Below the pieces are notes generated by a model. It ran no database searches. It was not told the origin of the DNA and saw only the letters and a program-made list of their open reading frames with translations. Positions 45,552 to 53,797 of a DNA stretch of 64,000 nucleotides are shown here, piece by piece. The position numbers were made by a program, and so were the translations under genes. Source of the DNA: Roseobacter sinensis (lineage in GTDB: Bacteria > Pseudomonadota > Alphaproteobacteria > Rhodobacterales > Rhodobacteraceae); contig NZ_JALIEB010000008.1 of assembly GCF_025755255.1 (NCBI RefSeq), positions 1 through 64,000 of the forward strand, in the 5' to 3' direction. Positions within the stretch are counted from its first letter, which is position 1. Every line of letters starts with the position of its first letter.

Positions 45552-47039
45552 TCAGCCGCACATCAGCGATTTGGGATCTTTGATGTGGCCGCGGTGTTTC
45601 TCCACATAAGCGACGATGCCCGCCATGCAGGAGGGCTGCCCGCCGAACCCGCCCCAGGGCTTGAAGTGCGGGATGTGCAGATACGTCGTGGAATCGCGCT
45701 TGAGCAGATTGGCGAAGACCGCTGCCACGATGGTGCCGCCGACCCCGGTCAGCTTGCCGCCGCCATGCTCTTTCGCCTCCTGCAGGGCGTAGAACCACAG
45801 CGGCGTCTTGGTGATGCCCTTGGCCTTGAGCACGTCGGGCACATGCAAGTGCTTGTCGATGCCCAGGCGCGCCGCCGCCTGCTGGCCGCTGGCGAGCTGA
45901 TAGGTGTAGCGGTCGCGCACCATGTTGCGCAGAGCGAGGTTGCGCGACTGTTCAACCGTCATCGTATGCTCGATCTCTGCCAATTCGATGGTGCTGTTGA
46001 CAAATGGCAGCTCGAAGAGCGGCGAGCCGAGGCCCGGACCCACCGGGCGCGCTTTCTGCACCGGATTGCCGCCGGACATCTCGAAGAAGAGATCCATGTC
46101 CATATTGGCATCCGTGGGACGCGGCCCGAAGCCGACGGTCGCAAAGAGACCTTTCGCCGCCTCGCCGTGCTTCAGCGCATATTCGTGCTGCGTGGTCGCA
46201 TGGCCAAAGCGGTAGCAGGCGCCGGTGAACTCCACCGGCATCACCGGTGCATCCCAGCCGAAGAGGTGGTGCTGCATCGCGTGATCGAGGCGGGCCTGAT
46301 CGACGAAGGCGGGTAGCATCTCGTTCCAGACGATCCACTGATAGTGCAGCCGGATGAAGCGCCGCACCTCCTCGAAGTTCGTCAGCTTCGGCGCCACGTG
46401 ATCGTGCCAGACTTGCTTGGCGATCCCGTCATGGGCGCAGGCCTCGATGTCCTTCGCCGCATCGCCGCCCTCGACACGCTTGCTCATCAGGATGTTGTGC
46501 AGCTCGATGAAGATGCCCTGCACCTGCGCGACGATCACGTTCTCATCGTTGCGCGGGTCGCCGATCAGCGCCTTGCCAGCGCAGGTGCGCGCCAGATCCA
46601 GCGGGTTGTCGTGGCGTCCGAACATCAGCATGTGGTCCTGCTCGCCGGCACCATAGAGATGCGGCGAGGCTTCGGGGCCGGCGCCATAGACGCAGTCGAG
46701 ATCCAGGCTGGGTGTACGCACATTCGGGATGGTCGCCGGATCGATCCGGGTGCCGAGCGCCGAGGTGGCATCCAATGTGACGTCGTGATCGACGAACTGG
46801 CCGAGGAAGGTCATGCCCGCATCGGCGTGACCGTCTTCGTTGTGGGTGGCGCGCATGGTCTCGGAGAGGTCATGCAAGGCCTGGATCACATCGGCATGGG
46901 TGATGTTCTTGATCTGCACCGGATTGGGCGGCATGAGGCGGCCCAGGGTTTGGGCGAAAGGCTTCGACGGCCCCCCACCTTGCAGACAGATTTTAGTGAG
47001 TTGGTCGAGCCGAGACAGCCCATGATGCCTACCTGACAC
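45552..47039 (-). CDS. animal-type haem peroxidase family protein
   Basis: This 495-residue protein belongs to the peroxidase-cyclooxygenase superfamily. The distal histidine motif is GQFVDHDVTLD (about 77-87). EFTGACYRFGHATTQHEY (about 270) supplies the catalytic arginine region and the proximal histidine. There is no signal peptide, so it is probably cytosolic unless exported by a leaderless route. It begins at GTG 47039 after AAGGAG. Bacterial members oxidise halides, lipids or phenols, and the substrate here is unknown. The gene is monocistronic and convergent with xthA. Confidence 0.87.
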   Translation of the reverse strand: MSGRHHGLSRLDQLTKICLQGGGPSKPFAQTLGRLMPPNPVQIKNITHADVIQALHDLSETMRATHNEDGHADAGMTFLGQFVDHDVTLDATSALGTRIDPATIPNVRTPSLDLDCVYGAGPEASPHLYGAGEQDHMLMFGRHDNPLDLARTCAGKALIGDPRNDENVIVAQVQGIFIELHNILMSKRVEGGDAAKDIEACAHDGIAKQVWHDHVAPKLTNFEEVRRFIRLHYQWIVWNEMLPAFVDQARLDHAMQHHLFGWDAPVMPVEFTGACYRFGHATTQHEYALKHGEAAKGLFATVGFGPRPTDANMDMDLFFEMSGGNPVQKARPVGPGLGSPLFELPFVNSTIELAEIEHTMTVEQSRNLALRNMVRDRYTYQLASGQQAAARLGIDKHLHVPDVLKAKGITKTPLWFYALQEAKEHGGGKLTGVGGTIVAAVFANLLKRDSTTYLHIPHFKPWGGFGGQPSCMAGIVAYVEKHRGHIKDPKSLMCG

Positions 47040-47183
47040 AATGCATCTCCTTGAAATAGATAATTAAAATAACTTCAAAAACAAAAAATGCGTCGAGCGA
47101 AAAATGCCCGTCGCATCAGCCTTCTAGCATGGCCTTTCAAAAATTTCAACGCTCGCGGGAGGCAGGGGCCGGGTCTGGCAGGC

Positions 47184-47768
47184 TCAGGCCTCGAGCTCGG
47201 CATCCCAATAGAGGAAGTCCATCCAGCTTTCATGCAGGTGGTTGGGCGGGAATTTCCGGCCCATGTTGCGCAGCTCTTCCGCGCCGGGCTGACGCGGCGG
47301 TTTGCGCAAGGAGAGCCCCGTGCGATGCAGCGGTTTGGAGCCCTTTTTCAGATTGCAAGGCGAACAGGCGGCCACCACATTCTGCCAGCTTGTCACCCCT
47401 CCGGCCGAGCGCGGCACCACGTGATCGAATGTCAGCTCACCGCGGGCGCCGCAGTACTGGCAGCGGAATTCGTCCCGCAAGAATAAATTAAAGCGCGTGA
47501 AGGCCACGCGCTTTTGAGGTTTCACATAGTCTTTCAGGACGACGACCGACGGGATCCTGATTTCGGTACTTGGGCTTCGGACGATATCGTCGTACTCGGC
47601 CACGATGTCCACCCTGTCGAGCCAGGCCGCCTTGACCGCCTCCTGCCAGGGCCAGAGCGACAGCGGGTAATAACTCAGCGGCCGGTAGTCCGCGTTCAGA
47701 ACCAAGGCGGGTCGGTGTCGCAAACTCGCCGGATTGCGCGTGAAGTCCGTTCTGAAATCGCCGTCCAT
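47184..47768 (-). CDS. HNH endonuclease
   Basis: This 194-residue protein opens ALVLNADYRPLSYYPLSLWPWQEAVKAAWLDRVDIVAEYDD and carries an HNH domain with paired CxxC zinc ligands: CQYCGARGELTFDHVVPRSAGGVTSWQNVVAACSPCNLKKGS. This chromosomal HNH type is widespread in alphaproteobacteria and is not obviously linked to mobile DNA. Function is unknown, possibly repair. The start is uncertain: 47768 begins the conserved part, and 47861 or 47945 would add a Lys/Arg-rich extension. Confidence 0.88.
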   Translation of the reverse strand: MDGDFRTDFTRNPASLRHRPALVLNADYRPLSYYPLSLWPWQEAVKAAWLDRVDIVAEYDDIVRSPSTEIRIPSVVVLKDYVKPQKRVAFTRFNLFLRDEFRCQYCGARGELTFDHVVPRSAGGVTSWQNVVAACSPCNLKKGSKPLHRTGLSLRKPPRQPGAEELRNMGRKFPPNHLHESWMDFLYWDAELEA

Positions 47769-47935
47769 GGTCAGGCACACCCCTTGCCGATTTGCCTCTG
47801 CCTTTCGCGCCTGCCGCGCCACCAGCGCACGAGTCTTTTTATGACTATATATCGTGGCCATAAGCTGACAAGCCCCAGCATGACCACAAGATGTCGCAGA
47901 ACGGTTAAGATGATTCCGTAACGGTCGCGTGACAG

Positions 47936-47944
47936 TTATCCACA
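47936..47944 (+). promoter_or_regulatory. isolated perfect DnaA box
   Basis: TTATCCACA lies between the hydrolase gene (3' end at 47982) and the HNH gene, upstream of all its plausible starts except 47945, which overlaps it. A single box can occur by chance, but its position would suit control of the HNH promoter. Confidence 0.35.
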
Positions 47945-47981
47945 AGGCCGCCGGCCCGGTTTTGCGGGCCGGCGGACGGTG

Positions 47982-49037
47982 TCAGGGGGTCGGCAGCACT
48001 CTGGTTGCAGTCAGATGGGTCACGATCAACTCAAAGATGCGCTCGTGCTGGGCCTGCCGCTCCGCCTGCCCCTTCACGCAGACGATCTCGTCGCCCGGCT
48101 CTTCGCGCTTGAGCACCTCATAGCCGGTCTCCGTGCAGAGGCCCATATAGTCGAAATGCCCTGCATCCTCGACCTCGATATGCGAGACCATCCTGTCTGG
48201 CAGTGCCGCGGCCAGCGCGCGGGACTCGATCTCTTGGTCGAGCATGTCGCCGCGTCCCGCCCCAAGCACCAGCACCGGGATGTCGATGGCTGCGAGGCTG
48301 TCGGGCGCGAAGGTCTGCGCCCCGCCGAGATCGAGCGCGATCACCGTACGGATCCGCGGATCGGACCGGTCGCTCTGCAGCGCGTCGTGATCCGCCGGAT
48401 CAGCGCCCACATTCCACATGGCCAGCGCCGCGCAGTCCGGGCGCTCGGGCGTGTCTGCGCATCTGGTCGCGAAACCGGCCACGTCATGGCGTGCGCCGGC
48501 GGCGGCCATCACCGTGTGACCACCCAGCGAATGCCCCGCAGCCGCAACGCGCGTCGGGTCGATGTGGTCGGCAAAGCGCGGGTCCGCAAGTGCTGCGTCG
48601 AGCGCCACGCTGAGGTCGGTCGCGCGCAGCCAGAGCTGGCGGGCCTGATCCGGATCGCGGCCAAAGCTGGTGGTGCCGGGATGGTTCGGCTGGATCGCAA
48701 TGATCCCCTTGGCGGCCAGACGTTTGGCAAGCCAGGCCTGGTTCATCGAATTGCCGTACATCCCGTGCGATATCAGGACGACCGGAAAGACCCCGGGGGC
48801 GATCCGCGCGTCCAGATGGCCGGTGATGTCGCGCCAGACCGCGCTGCCGCGCAGCAGGGCTTCGGCGCCGTCGGCCTCTGACGGATACCAGATGTGCCCC
48901 GACAGGCTGCGCGCCATATCGGGATGTTCGGCCTCGAATTCGGCCACGGCAGGGGCGAACTCGCCCGCATCTCCGGGCAGAGCGAAGCCAATCGCGATCA
49001 TGGCGGAGAGGCAGATTTGGCGAAGGGGAGTGGTCAT
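47982..49037 (-). CDS. secreted alpha/beta hydrolase (dienelactone hydrolase / PAF-acetylhydrolase-like)
   Basis: This 351-residue protein has a signal peptide (MTTPLRQICLSAMIAIGFALPGDAGE). The fold contains WYPS, VVLISHGMYGNSMN, the elbow GHSLGGHT with the nucleophile serine and a late EDAGHFDYMG histidine, plus four cysteines that may pair in the periplasm. The start at 49037 follows GAGG and gives the leader. It is divergent from a membrane AraC-type regulator 125 bases away, which probably controls it. Confidence 0.87.
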   Translation of the reverse strand: MTTPLRQICLSAMIAIGFALPGDAGEFAPAVAEFEAEHPDMARSLSGHIWYPSEADGAEALLRGSAVWRDITGHLDARIAPGVFPVVLISHGMYGNSMNQAWLAKRLAAKGIIAIQPNHPGTTSFGRDPDQARQLWLRATDLSVALDAALADPRFADHIDPTRVAAAGHSLGGHTVMAAAGARHDVAGFATRCADTPERPDCAALAMWNVGADPADHDALQSDRSDPRIRTVIALDLGGAQTFAPDSLAAIDIPVLVLGAGRGDMLDQEIESRALAAALPDRMVSHIEVEDAGHFDYMGLCTETGYEVLKREEPGDEIVCVKGQAERQAQHERIFELIVTHLTATRVLPTP

Positions 49038-49162
49038 GTCGAACCTCATGGGTGTGTTTGCGATGGTCCTGACTTGAGCAAAGAGCCGTTTTCGGGCAAT
49101 GGCTTGGCTGTCCTGAATGCCGTTTCAGGACAGCTGAGACGCAATCGAGGACAGACCGCGCG

Positions 49163-50170
49163 GTGATTTCCGTCCCCTTGCCCCTGTTTCTGACCGCTCT
49201 GGCCGCAATCTTCGGCTCGCTGGTGCTGACGCGCCCATGGTTGACCACCAGGGCCAAGGCCCTCTTTGCGCTGCTGGCCGGGCTGATCATGGTAGAAACG
49301 CTGCTCGTGGCTTTGCGCTTCGCCTATCAGGTCGAAGGCGTACTGGTGATCCAGCGGCTGCTGCCCTTCTGGATCGGGCCGTTGCTGGCCCTCGGGTTCC
49401 TGGCACTGTCGGACCGGGTCGGGCGTTTGCGGAGGGCGATGACGCTGCATCTGGGCGTCGCCGCGATGATGACTGCGCTTGTGGCGGCGGTGCCGCCCGT
49501 CCGCGTCGCACTCGATCTGCTGATCGGGCTCAGCTATGCGGTCTATGCGGTGCTGCTGCTCCGGCTCTGGCGCGGCGGGCCGGACCGGCTGTCGCAGCTC
49601 AGCCTCGCGCGCGTCGGCTTCATGCGCCGGATGATCCTCGTCGGCGCCGGGCTCCTCGGCATCACGCTGATCATGGACACGCTGATCGCGGTGGATTTTG
49701 CGCGCAACGAAGGCGCGAATGTGGGCTGGCTGCTGTCGCTCGCGAGCCTCTTGCTGATCGCGGTGCTGGCCGTCGCCGCGGTTTTCAGCCTGCGCACGGG
49801 TCCCGCAGACGCGGTGCAAAGCCACCGCAGCCATGCGGATACACAGCTTGCAGATCGGGCCGAGAAATTCCTGCTGGAGAGCCGCCTCTTCGTGGATCCG
49901 CAACTCTCGCTCACTCGGCTCGCGCGGCGGTTGGGCGTGACGGACCGGGCGCTCTCGGAAGCGGTCAATCGGGCCCGGGACAAGAATGTCTCGCAATTCA
50001 TCAACGCGTTTCGCGTCGCCGAGGCCGCGCAGCTGTTGCGGGAGAGCAGCGACCCGGTCGGCGCGGTGGGCGAGGCTGCAGGGTTTCTGACCCGGTCGAA
50101 CTTCTATGCCGAGTTCAACCGGGTCATGGGGCAGAGCCCCGGCGCCTACCGCAAGGCGGCCCAGACCTAG
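49163..50170 (+). CDS. membrane-linked AraC family transcriptional regulator
   Basis: This is a 335-residue protein with a GTG start. The first two thirds contain about six to seven hydrophobic helices (for example LFALLAGLIMVETLLVALRF and LLSLASLLLIAVLAVAAVF). The C-terminal third is an AraC-type helix-turn-helix pair (SLTRLARRLGVTDRALSEAVN and GEAAGFLTRSNFYAEFNRVMGQSPGAYRK). It may sense a membrane-soluble or periplasmic signal directly. It is divergent from the secreted hydrolase and convergent with a lipoprotein gene, overlapping it by 4 bases. Confidence 0.88.
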   Translation: MISVPLPLFLTALAAIFGSLVLTRPWLTTRAKALFALLAGLIMVETLLVALRFAYQVEGVLVIQRLLPFWIGPLLALGFLALSDRVGRLRRAMTLHLGVAAMMTALVAAVPPVRVALDLLIGLSYAVYAVLLLRLWRGGPDRLSQLSLARVGFMRRMILVGAGLLGITLIMDTLIAVDFARNEGANVGWLLSLASLLLIAVLAVAAVFSLRTGPADAVQSHRSHADTQLADRAEKFLLESRLFVDPQLSLTRLARRLGVTDRALSEAVNRARDKNVSQFINAFRVAEAAQLLRESSDPVGAVGEAAGFLTRSNFYAEFNRVMGQSPGAYRKAAQT

Positions 50171-50706
50171 CTCAAGTGTACACGCACCTTTTGCGGATAG
50201 ACCCAGATATCGTCAGGGCGGTCATCACGGCCGAGCGGAACGCGAAGTGTGATCATCGGCGCGCCGGGCAGTGCACCGCGACCCGAGCGGCGCTGGCGCA
50301 GTTCCGCAGACACATTCACGACCTCCAGCCGCGCCTCGCCGCCAAGATCGCCCTTGCGGCAGGTCACGGTTGCCGGCGGTGACGCGCGGCCATAGTCGGG
50401 CAGGTCGAGAACCTGAAGGCTCTTGAACCGCAGACCGAAGGCGTCGTTGCTGATCTGGCATTCCGCGTCCGGCACCGCCCTGCCGTTGTGATAGGCTGTG
50501 ACCTCCGTGGAGCGGGTGCCTCTGAACCGTGGGCGGGTGTCGGCGGGCAGCCCCGCGTAGACATCGAGCCCCTTCGCACCCGCAAGCTTCGGCTGCACCG
50601 GGACAGGCGGCCCGCCGCCACCCCAGGGTGCGGTGCAGGCGGTGAGGGTGATTGCAAGCCCGGCGATCAGGCCGATGCAACGGATATGGGATGGAAGGGA
50701 TCTCAT
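50167..50706 (-). CDS. hypothetical lipoprotein coupled to a desaturase
   Basis: This is a 179-residue lipoprotein. MRSLPSHIRCIGLIAGLAITLTAC is a type II signal peptide with lipobox LTAC, followed by a Gly/Pro-rich linker. The mature part (TEVTAYHNGRAVPDAECQI, then SPPATVTCRKGD) has two cysteines and probably an immunoglobulin-like beta fold. The ATG at 50706 overlaps the desaturase stop (ATGA) and has a strong AAGGAGA site. Family not recognised. Confidence 0.8.
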   Translation of the reverse strand: MRSLPSHIRCIGLIAGLAITLTACTAPWGGGGPPVPVQPKLAGAKGLDVYAGLPADTRPRFRGTRSTEVTAYHNGRAVPDAECQISNDAFGLRFKSLQVLDLPDYGRASPPATVTCRKGDLGGEARLEVVNVSAELRQRRSGRGALPGAPMITLRVPLGRDDRPDDIWVYPQKVRVHLS

Positions 50707-51791
50707 GGGTGTGTCTCCTTGGTTTGAGGATCGGGCAACGCCGGGCAGCGCCCAAGCGCGTGCAGGTGCTGGACATGAGAAAGGATGAGCCCTGCAAAAC
50801 TGGTGATGTTGTGGGTGAGACCGTGCCGCGCCGCCGCATCCGAGACGATTTCGCTCAGCGCTGCGTTGTGGCAATGGGCCACCTGCGGAAAGAGGTGATG
50901 CGCGGTGTGCGCGTTTGATCCGCTGGAGAAGAGCGCGGCGGCCCGGCTCTGTGGCGCCCAATCGAGGCAAGTGCGCAGCTGGTGCGCAGCCCAGTCATGG
51001 GCGATCTGACCGTCTTGCGGCGAGACGAACTCCGCCTCCTCGCTCAGGTGCGAGCCCGCGACGATCACGATGAAGAGGACAGAGGCTACCCCGGTGTAGA
51101 TCAGATAGCCGAGCACCAGCGCCCAGAGCGGCGGCTGCAGCACCAGCCAAGGCAGACCCAGCGCCAGGGCCGCATGCAGCAGCTTGACCAAAAGGAACTC
51201 GATGGTCGCAGCCCGGGTGGCGAAGAGCTCTGGCGCCATCCGGCGAGCCATCGCGCGGTTCTTCCAGTCTTCGATCCAGGCCAGATGTGCCATCAAAAGC
51301 GCATAGAGAAGCGGCGCATAGAGGGCCTGCGCGCGATGCCAGACGCGCCAGGGCCCATAGGGCGCGACTCGGATCAGCAGCGAACCTTCGCCGTCGATGT
51401 CGGTGCCTTCGACGTTCGGGAACATGTGATGCAGCCGGATGTGACGCCAGCGCCACAGCGCGCCCGAGACGCCGAAGAGCCCGAAGCCAAGCGTGAGTAC
51501 CGTCCGATTGACGCCCGCGTGCCGCGACAGCGATCCATGCGCGGCGTCATGGCAGAGCGTGGCCAGCATGAAGAAGGCGAAAAGACCAGCCAAAGCGCAC
51601 CAAAGAAAGCCCGGCGGGCCTGTCGTGCTGAGCAGAAGCGCGACCGACAGACCGAACGCCGTGGTCCAGAACGCGGCCGTGCCCCACTGGCCCGGCGAGG
51701 CACAGCGCCCGCCCGGCTGGTGGCGCAGATAGGCGAGGCCCTGCTCTCGGACATCGCGGGCGAAGGCCCGGGGGGTTGCAAATCGCGGCAT
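50703..51791 (-). CDS. membrane fatty acid desaturase family protein
   Basis: This is a 362-residue di-iron desaturase with four or more membrane helices and the three histidine boxes: HDAAH at 81-85, HIRLHH at 117-122 and HTAHH near 312. It would desaturate or hydroxylate a membrane acyl chain or carotenoid-like lipid. The specificity is unknown. Start ATG 51791 follows GAGGAGGG. It is divergent from a TetR gene with two matching operators between them, so repression by that regulator is likely. Confidence 0.9.
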   Translation of the reverse strand: MPRFATPRAFARDVREQGLAYLRHQPGGRCASPGQWGTAAFWTTAFGLSVALLLSTTGPPGFLWCALAGLFAFFMLATLCHDAAHGSLSRHAGVNRTVLTLGFGLFGVSGALWRWRHIRLHHMFPNVEGTDIDGEGSLLIRVAPYGPWRVWHRAQALYAPLLYALLMAHLAWIEDWKNRAMARRMAPELFATRAATIEFLLVKLLHAALALGLPWLVLQPPLWALVLGYLIYTGVASVLFIVIVAGSHLSEEAEFVSPQDGQIAHDWAAHQLRTCLDWAPQSRAAALFSSGSNAHTAHHLFPQVAHCHNAALSEIVSDAAARHGLTHNITSFAGLILSHVQHLHALGRCPALPDPQTKETHP

Positions 51792-51830
51792 GGTGGACCC
51801 TCCTCTATCAAATACTGAAAACATCGTTCA

Positions 51831-51843
51831 TGAACATTGTTCA
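51831..51843. promoter_or_regulatory. TetR operator 1 (TGAACA-T-TGTTCA)
   Basis: A 13-bp inverted repeat, 40-52 bases upstream of the desaturase start. It overlaps a second short palindrome, GTTCATGAAC, at 51826-51835. The half-site TGAAC matches that of operator 2, 34 bases away. Confidence 0.6.
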
Positions 51844-51863
51844 TATTTGACAAAGTCAATTCT

Positions 51864-51878
51864 GTGAACCATGTTCAC
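51864..51878. promoter_or_regulatory. TetR operator 2 (GTGAAC-CAT-GTTCAC)
   Basis: A 15-bp inverted repeat ending 3 bases before the TetR start codon. With operator 1 it frames the divergent promoter region, the usual arrangement for autoregulation plus control of the neighbouring gene. Confidence 0.6.
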
Positions 51879-51881
51879 GTA

Positions 51882-52487
51882 ATGGAGGAAAAGAACGTTA
51901 CGTCACGCCGGGATCGCAATCTGGCCGAGATCCGCCGCAAAGGTGGCGAAGTGGCCGAGCGTCTGTTGCTGGAGCAGGGCTACGAAGCCCTCTCCGCCCG
52001 CGGTCTGGCGAAGGCGACGGGCTGTTCCGTGGGTGCGCTCTATAATGCCTTCGGACATATCGACGGTGTTGTGCGCGAAGTGAACCTGCGCTCGGCGAAG
52101 CTCTTGCAGGGGGTCCTGACGGAGGCGCTGGAGCAGGCACCACCGGGGCTGGAAGCACGGCTGATCGCAATGGCGGAGGCCTATTTCGATTTCGCCGTCA
52201 CCCAGCCGCAACGCTGGCGCGCGCTCTTCGACTACCCGGTTCAGACGCCCCCCGACGGGCGGATTTTCGCGGTGCAGGACACGCTTCTGGCGATGCTGCG
52301 CGGGGCAGCAGGCGTGACCGAGACGGACGGGCCCGAGGCGATGCGGCTGACGCTGCTCTGGGCGTCCGTTCACGGGCTGACGACGCTTGCGGCAAAGCAA
52401 ACGATCAGCGGGCTGACCGCGCAGGCGGCGCGCAACCATCTTGCGGTGCTGGTGCGCGCAGGTATGGCAGCAGAGATCGCGGTCTGA
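51882..52487 (+). CDS. TetR/AcrR family transcriptional regulator
   Basis: This is a 201-residue repressor-type protein with an N-terminal helix-turn-helix, LSARGLAKATGCSVGALYNAFGHIDGVV, and a C-terminal ligand domain (LIAMAEAYFDFAVTQPQRWRALFDYP, a TetR_C_33-like WHG segment). The start at 51882 lies just after operator 2. An upstream ATG at 51837 would read through both operators. It probably represses the divergent desaturase-lipoprotein operon. The inducer is unknown, possibly an acyl compound. Confidence 0.9.
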   Translation: MEEKNVTSRRDRNLAEIRRKGGEVAERLLLEQGYEALSARGLAKATGCSVGALYNAFGHIDGVVREVNLRSAKLLQGVLTEALEQAPPGLEARLIAMAEAYFDFAVTQPQRWRALFDYPVQTPPDGRIFAVQDTLLAMLRGAAGVTETDGPEAMRLTLLWASVHGLTTLAAKQTISGLTAQAARNHLAVLVRAGMAAEIAV

Positions 52488-52502
52488 CCGCCCTGCCCTC
52501 GC

Positions 52503-53168
52503 TCAGAGCCCCAGCTTGTCGCGCATGAAGGCCAACGCCACGGAGAGGCCATCGGGCGCGATGCCGTGGCCTGTCCCCTTCATGATATGCGCATAGACAT
52601 CCTGCCAGCCCGCGGCCTGGAGCGCCTCGGCGGCTTGCGGCAGCGACTGCGGCGGCACCACGTCATCGGCATCGCCATGCACCAGCAGCACCGGCGGGCG
52701 CACCACCACCTCGTCGGCGAGGGTGTCGGGGCTCAGCAACCGGCCCGAGAAGGCGACGATGCCGGCCACGGCATCCTCGCGGCGCGGCGCCACATGCAGC
52801 GCCATCATCGTGCCCTGGGAAAAGCCGAAGAGCACCACCTGTTCGGGCAGCACATCCTCGTCCACCATCAGCGCGTCGAGGAAGGCGTTGAGGTCGTCGA
52901 CCGCCTGCATCATGCCGCGCATGGACTCCTCCTCCGACGATCCGTCGATCCAGGGGATCGGAAACCACTGGAACCCCATCGGCGCCCCGGCGCAGGCTTC
53001 GGGCGCATCGGGGGCGACAAAGAGCGTATCGGGCAGGTGCTCGGCCAGCGGGTCGGCGAGGCCCAGAAGGTCGGCACCGTTCGCGCCGTAACCGTGCAGA
53101 AAGACGACGACCGAGCGCGTGTCGCCTGAGGCCGGATCGCGTCGACCTGCGTTGAGTACCCGTGTCAT
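52503..53168 (-). CDS. phospholipase/carboxylesterase family hydrolase
   Basis: This is a 221-residue serine esterase of the small carboxylesterase group. VVVFLHGYGANGADLLGLA begins the core. The elbow GFSQGT holds the nucleophile, HGDADDVVPP the aspartate and GTGHGIAPDG the histidine. Members cleave acyl esters or thioesters. It is last in a three-gene operon with overlapping ends (cobK, glycosylase, esterase). Confidence 0.9.
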   Translation of the reverse strand: MTRVLNAGRRDPASGDTRSVVVFLHGYGANGADLLGLADPLAEHLPDTLFVAPDAPEACAGAPMGFQWFPIPWIDGSSEEESMRGMMQAVDDLNAFLDALMVDEDVLPEQVVLFGFSQGTMMALHVAPRREDAVAGIVAFSGRLLSPDTLADEVVVRPPVLLVHGDADDVVPPQSLPQAAEALQAAGWQDVYAHIMKGTGHGIAPDGLSVALAFMRDKLGL

Positions 53169-53797
53169 GTGATCCCGTCCCTCTGCTTGATGTGCCGGTA
53201 GTAGGTAAAGAACAGCCGCGCCGCAACCGCACGCCAGGGCGACCAGGCCAGCGACATCTCGCGCAGCGCGCGTTCGGTCGGTCGCTCCGGCAGCGCGTAG
53301 ATCGCGCGCGCGGCCTCCTGAAGCGCAAGATCGCCCGGGGCAAAGACATCGGCGCGGCCCAGGGAAAACATGGCATAGATCTCGGCCGTCCAGACACCGA
53401 TACCGGTCACTGCCGTGAGCGTCTCGATCACCTCGCTGTCGGGGGCGCGGCGCAGGGCGTCGTAGTCTATCCCCGCCGCCGCAAGCGCATGGGCATAACG
53501 CGCCTTCTGGCGGCTGAGGCCGAGGGCGCGCAGCGCCTCCGGGCTTTGGCGCAGCACCGCCTCAGGCGTGATCACCTGCGCCTCCTCCAGGTTCGACCAG
53601 AGGGCGCGAGCGGAGGCGACGCTGACCTGCTGGCTTACGATGGCGCTGAGCAGTTCGGCAAAGCCGTCGGGCTTGCGGCGCAGCGGCAGCGGCCCGCAAG
53701 CCGTGAGCGCCGCGGCCAGCCGCGGATCCTGCGCCGCAAGCCAGGCGGCCCCTTCTGCGACGTCATCCTCGGTCTCGACGAGCCGCCCCACGCTCAC
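53165..53797 (-). CDS. DNA-3-methyladenine glycosylase II (AlkA-like)
   Basis: This is a 210-residue HhH-GPD DNA glycosylase that removes alkylated bases. LLSAIVSQQVSVASARALW, the helix-hairpin-helix LTAVTGIGVWTAEIYAMF and the catalytic aspartate in FAPGDLALQEAA are all present. It lacks the N-terminal domain of E. coli AlkA, as is common for this shorter form. It overlaps the neighbouring genes on both sides by four bases. Confidence 0.92.
   Translation of the reverse strand: MSVGRLVETEDDVAEGAAWLAAQDPRLAAALTACGPLPLRRKPDGFAELLSAIVSQQVSVASARALWSNLEEAQVITPEAVLRQSPEALRALGLSRQKARYAHALAAAGIDYDALRRAPDSEVIETLTAVTGIGVWTAEIYAMFSLGRADVFAPGDLALQEAARAIYALPERPTERALREMSLAWSPWRAVAARLFFTYYRHIKQRDGIT

Noticed and set aside
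47184-47768. HNH gene as evidence of a mobile element or homing nuclease
   Set aside because: No integrase, terminal repeats or intron structure are near, and this HNH type is a common chromosomal gene in the group.
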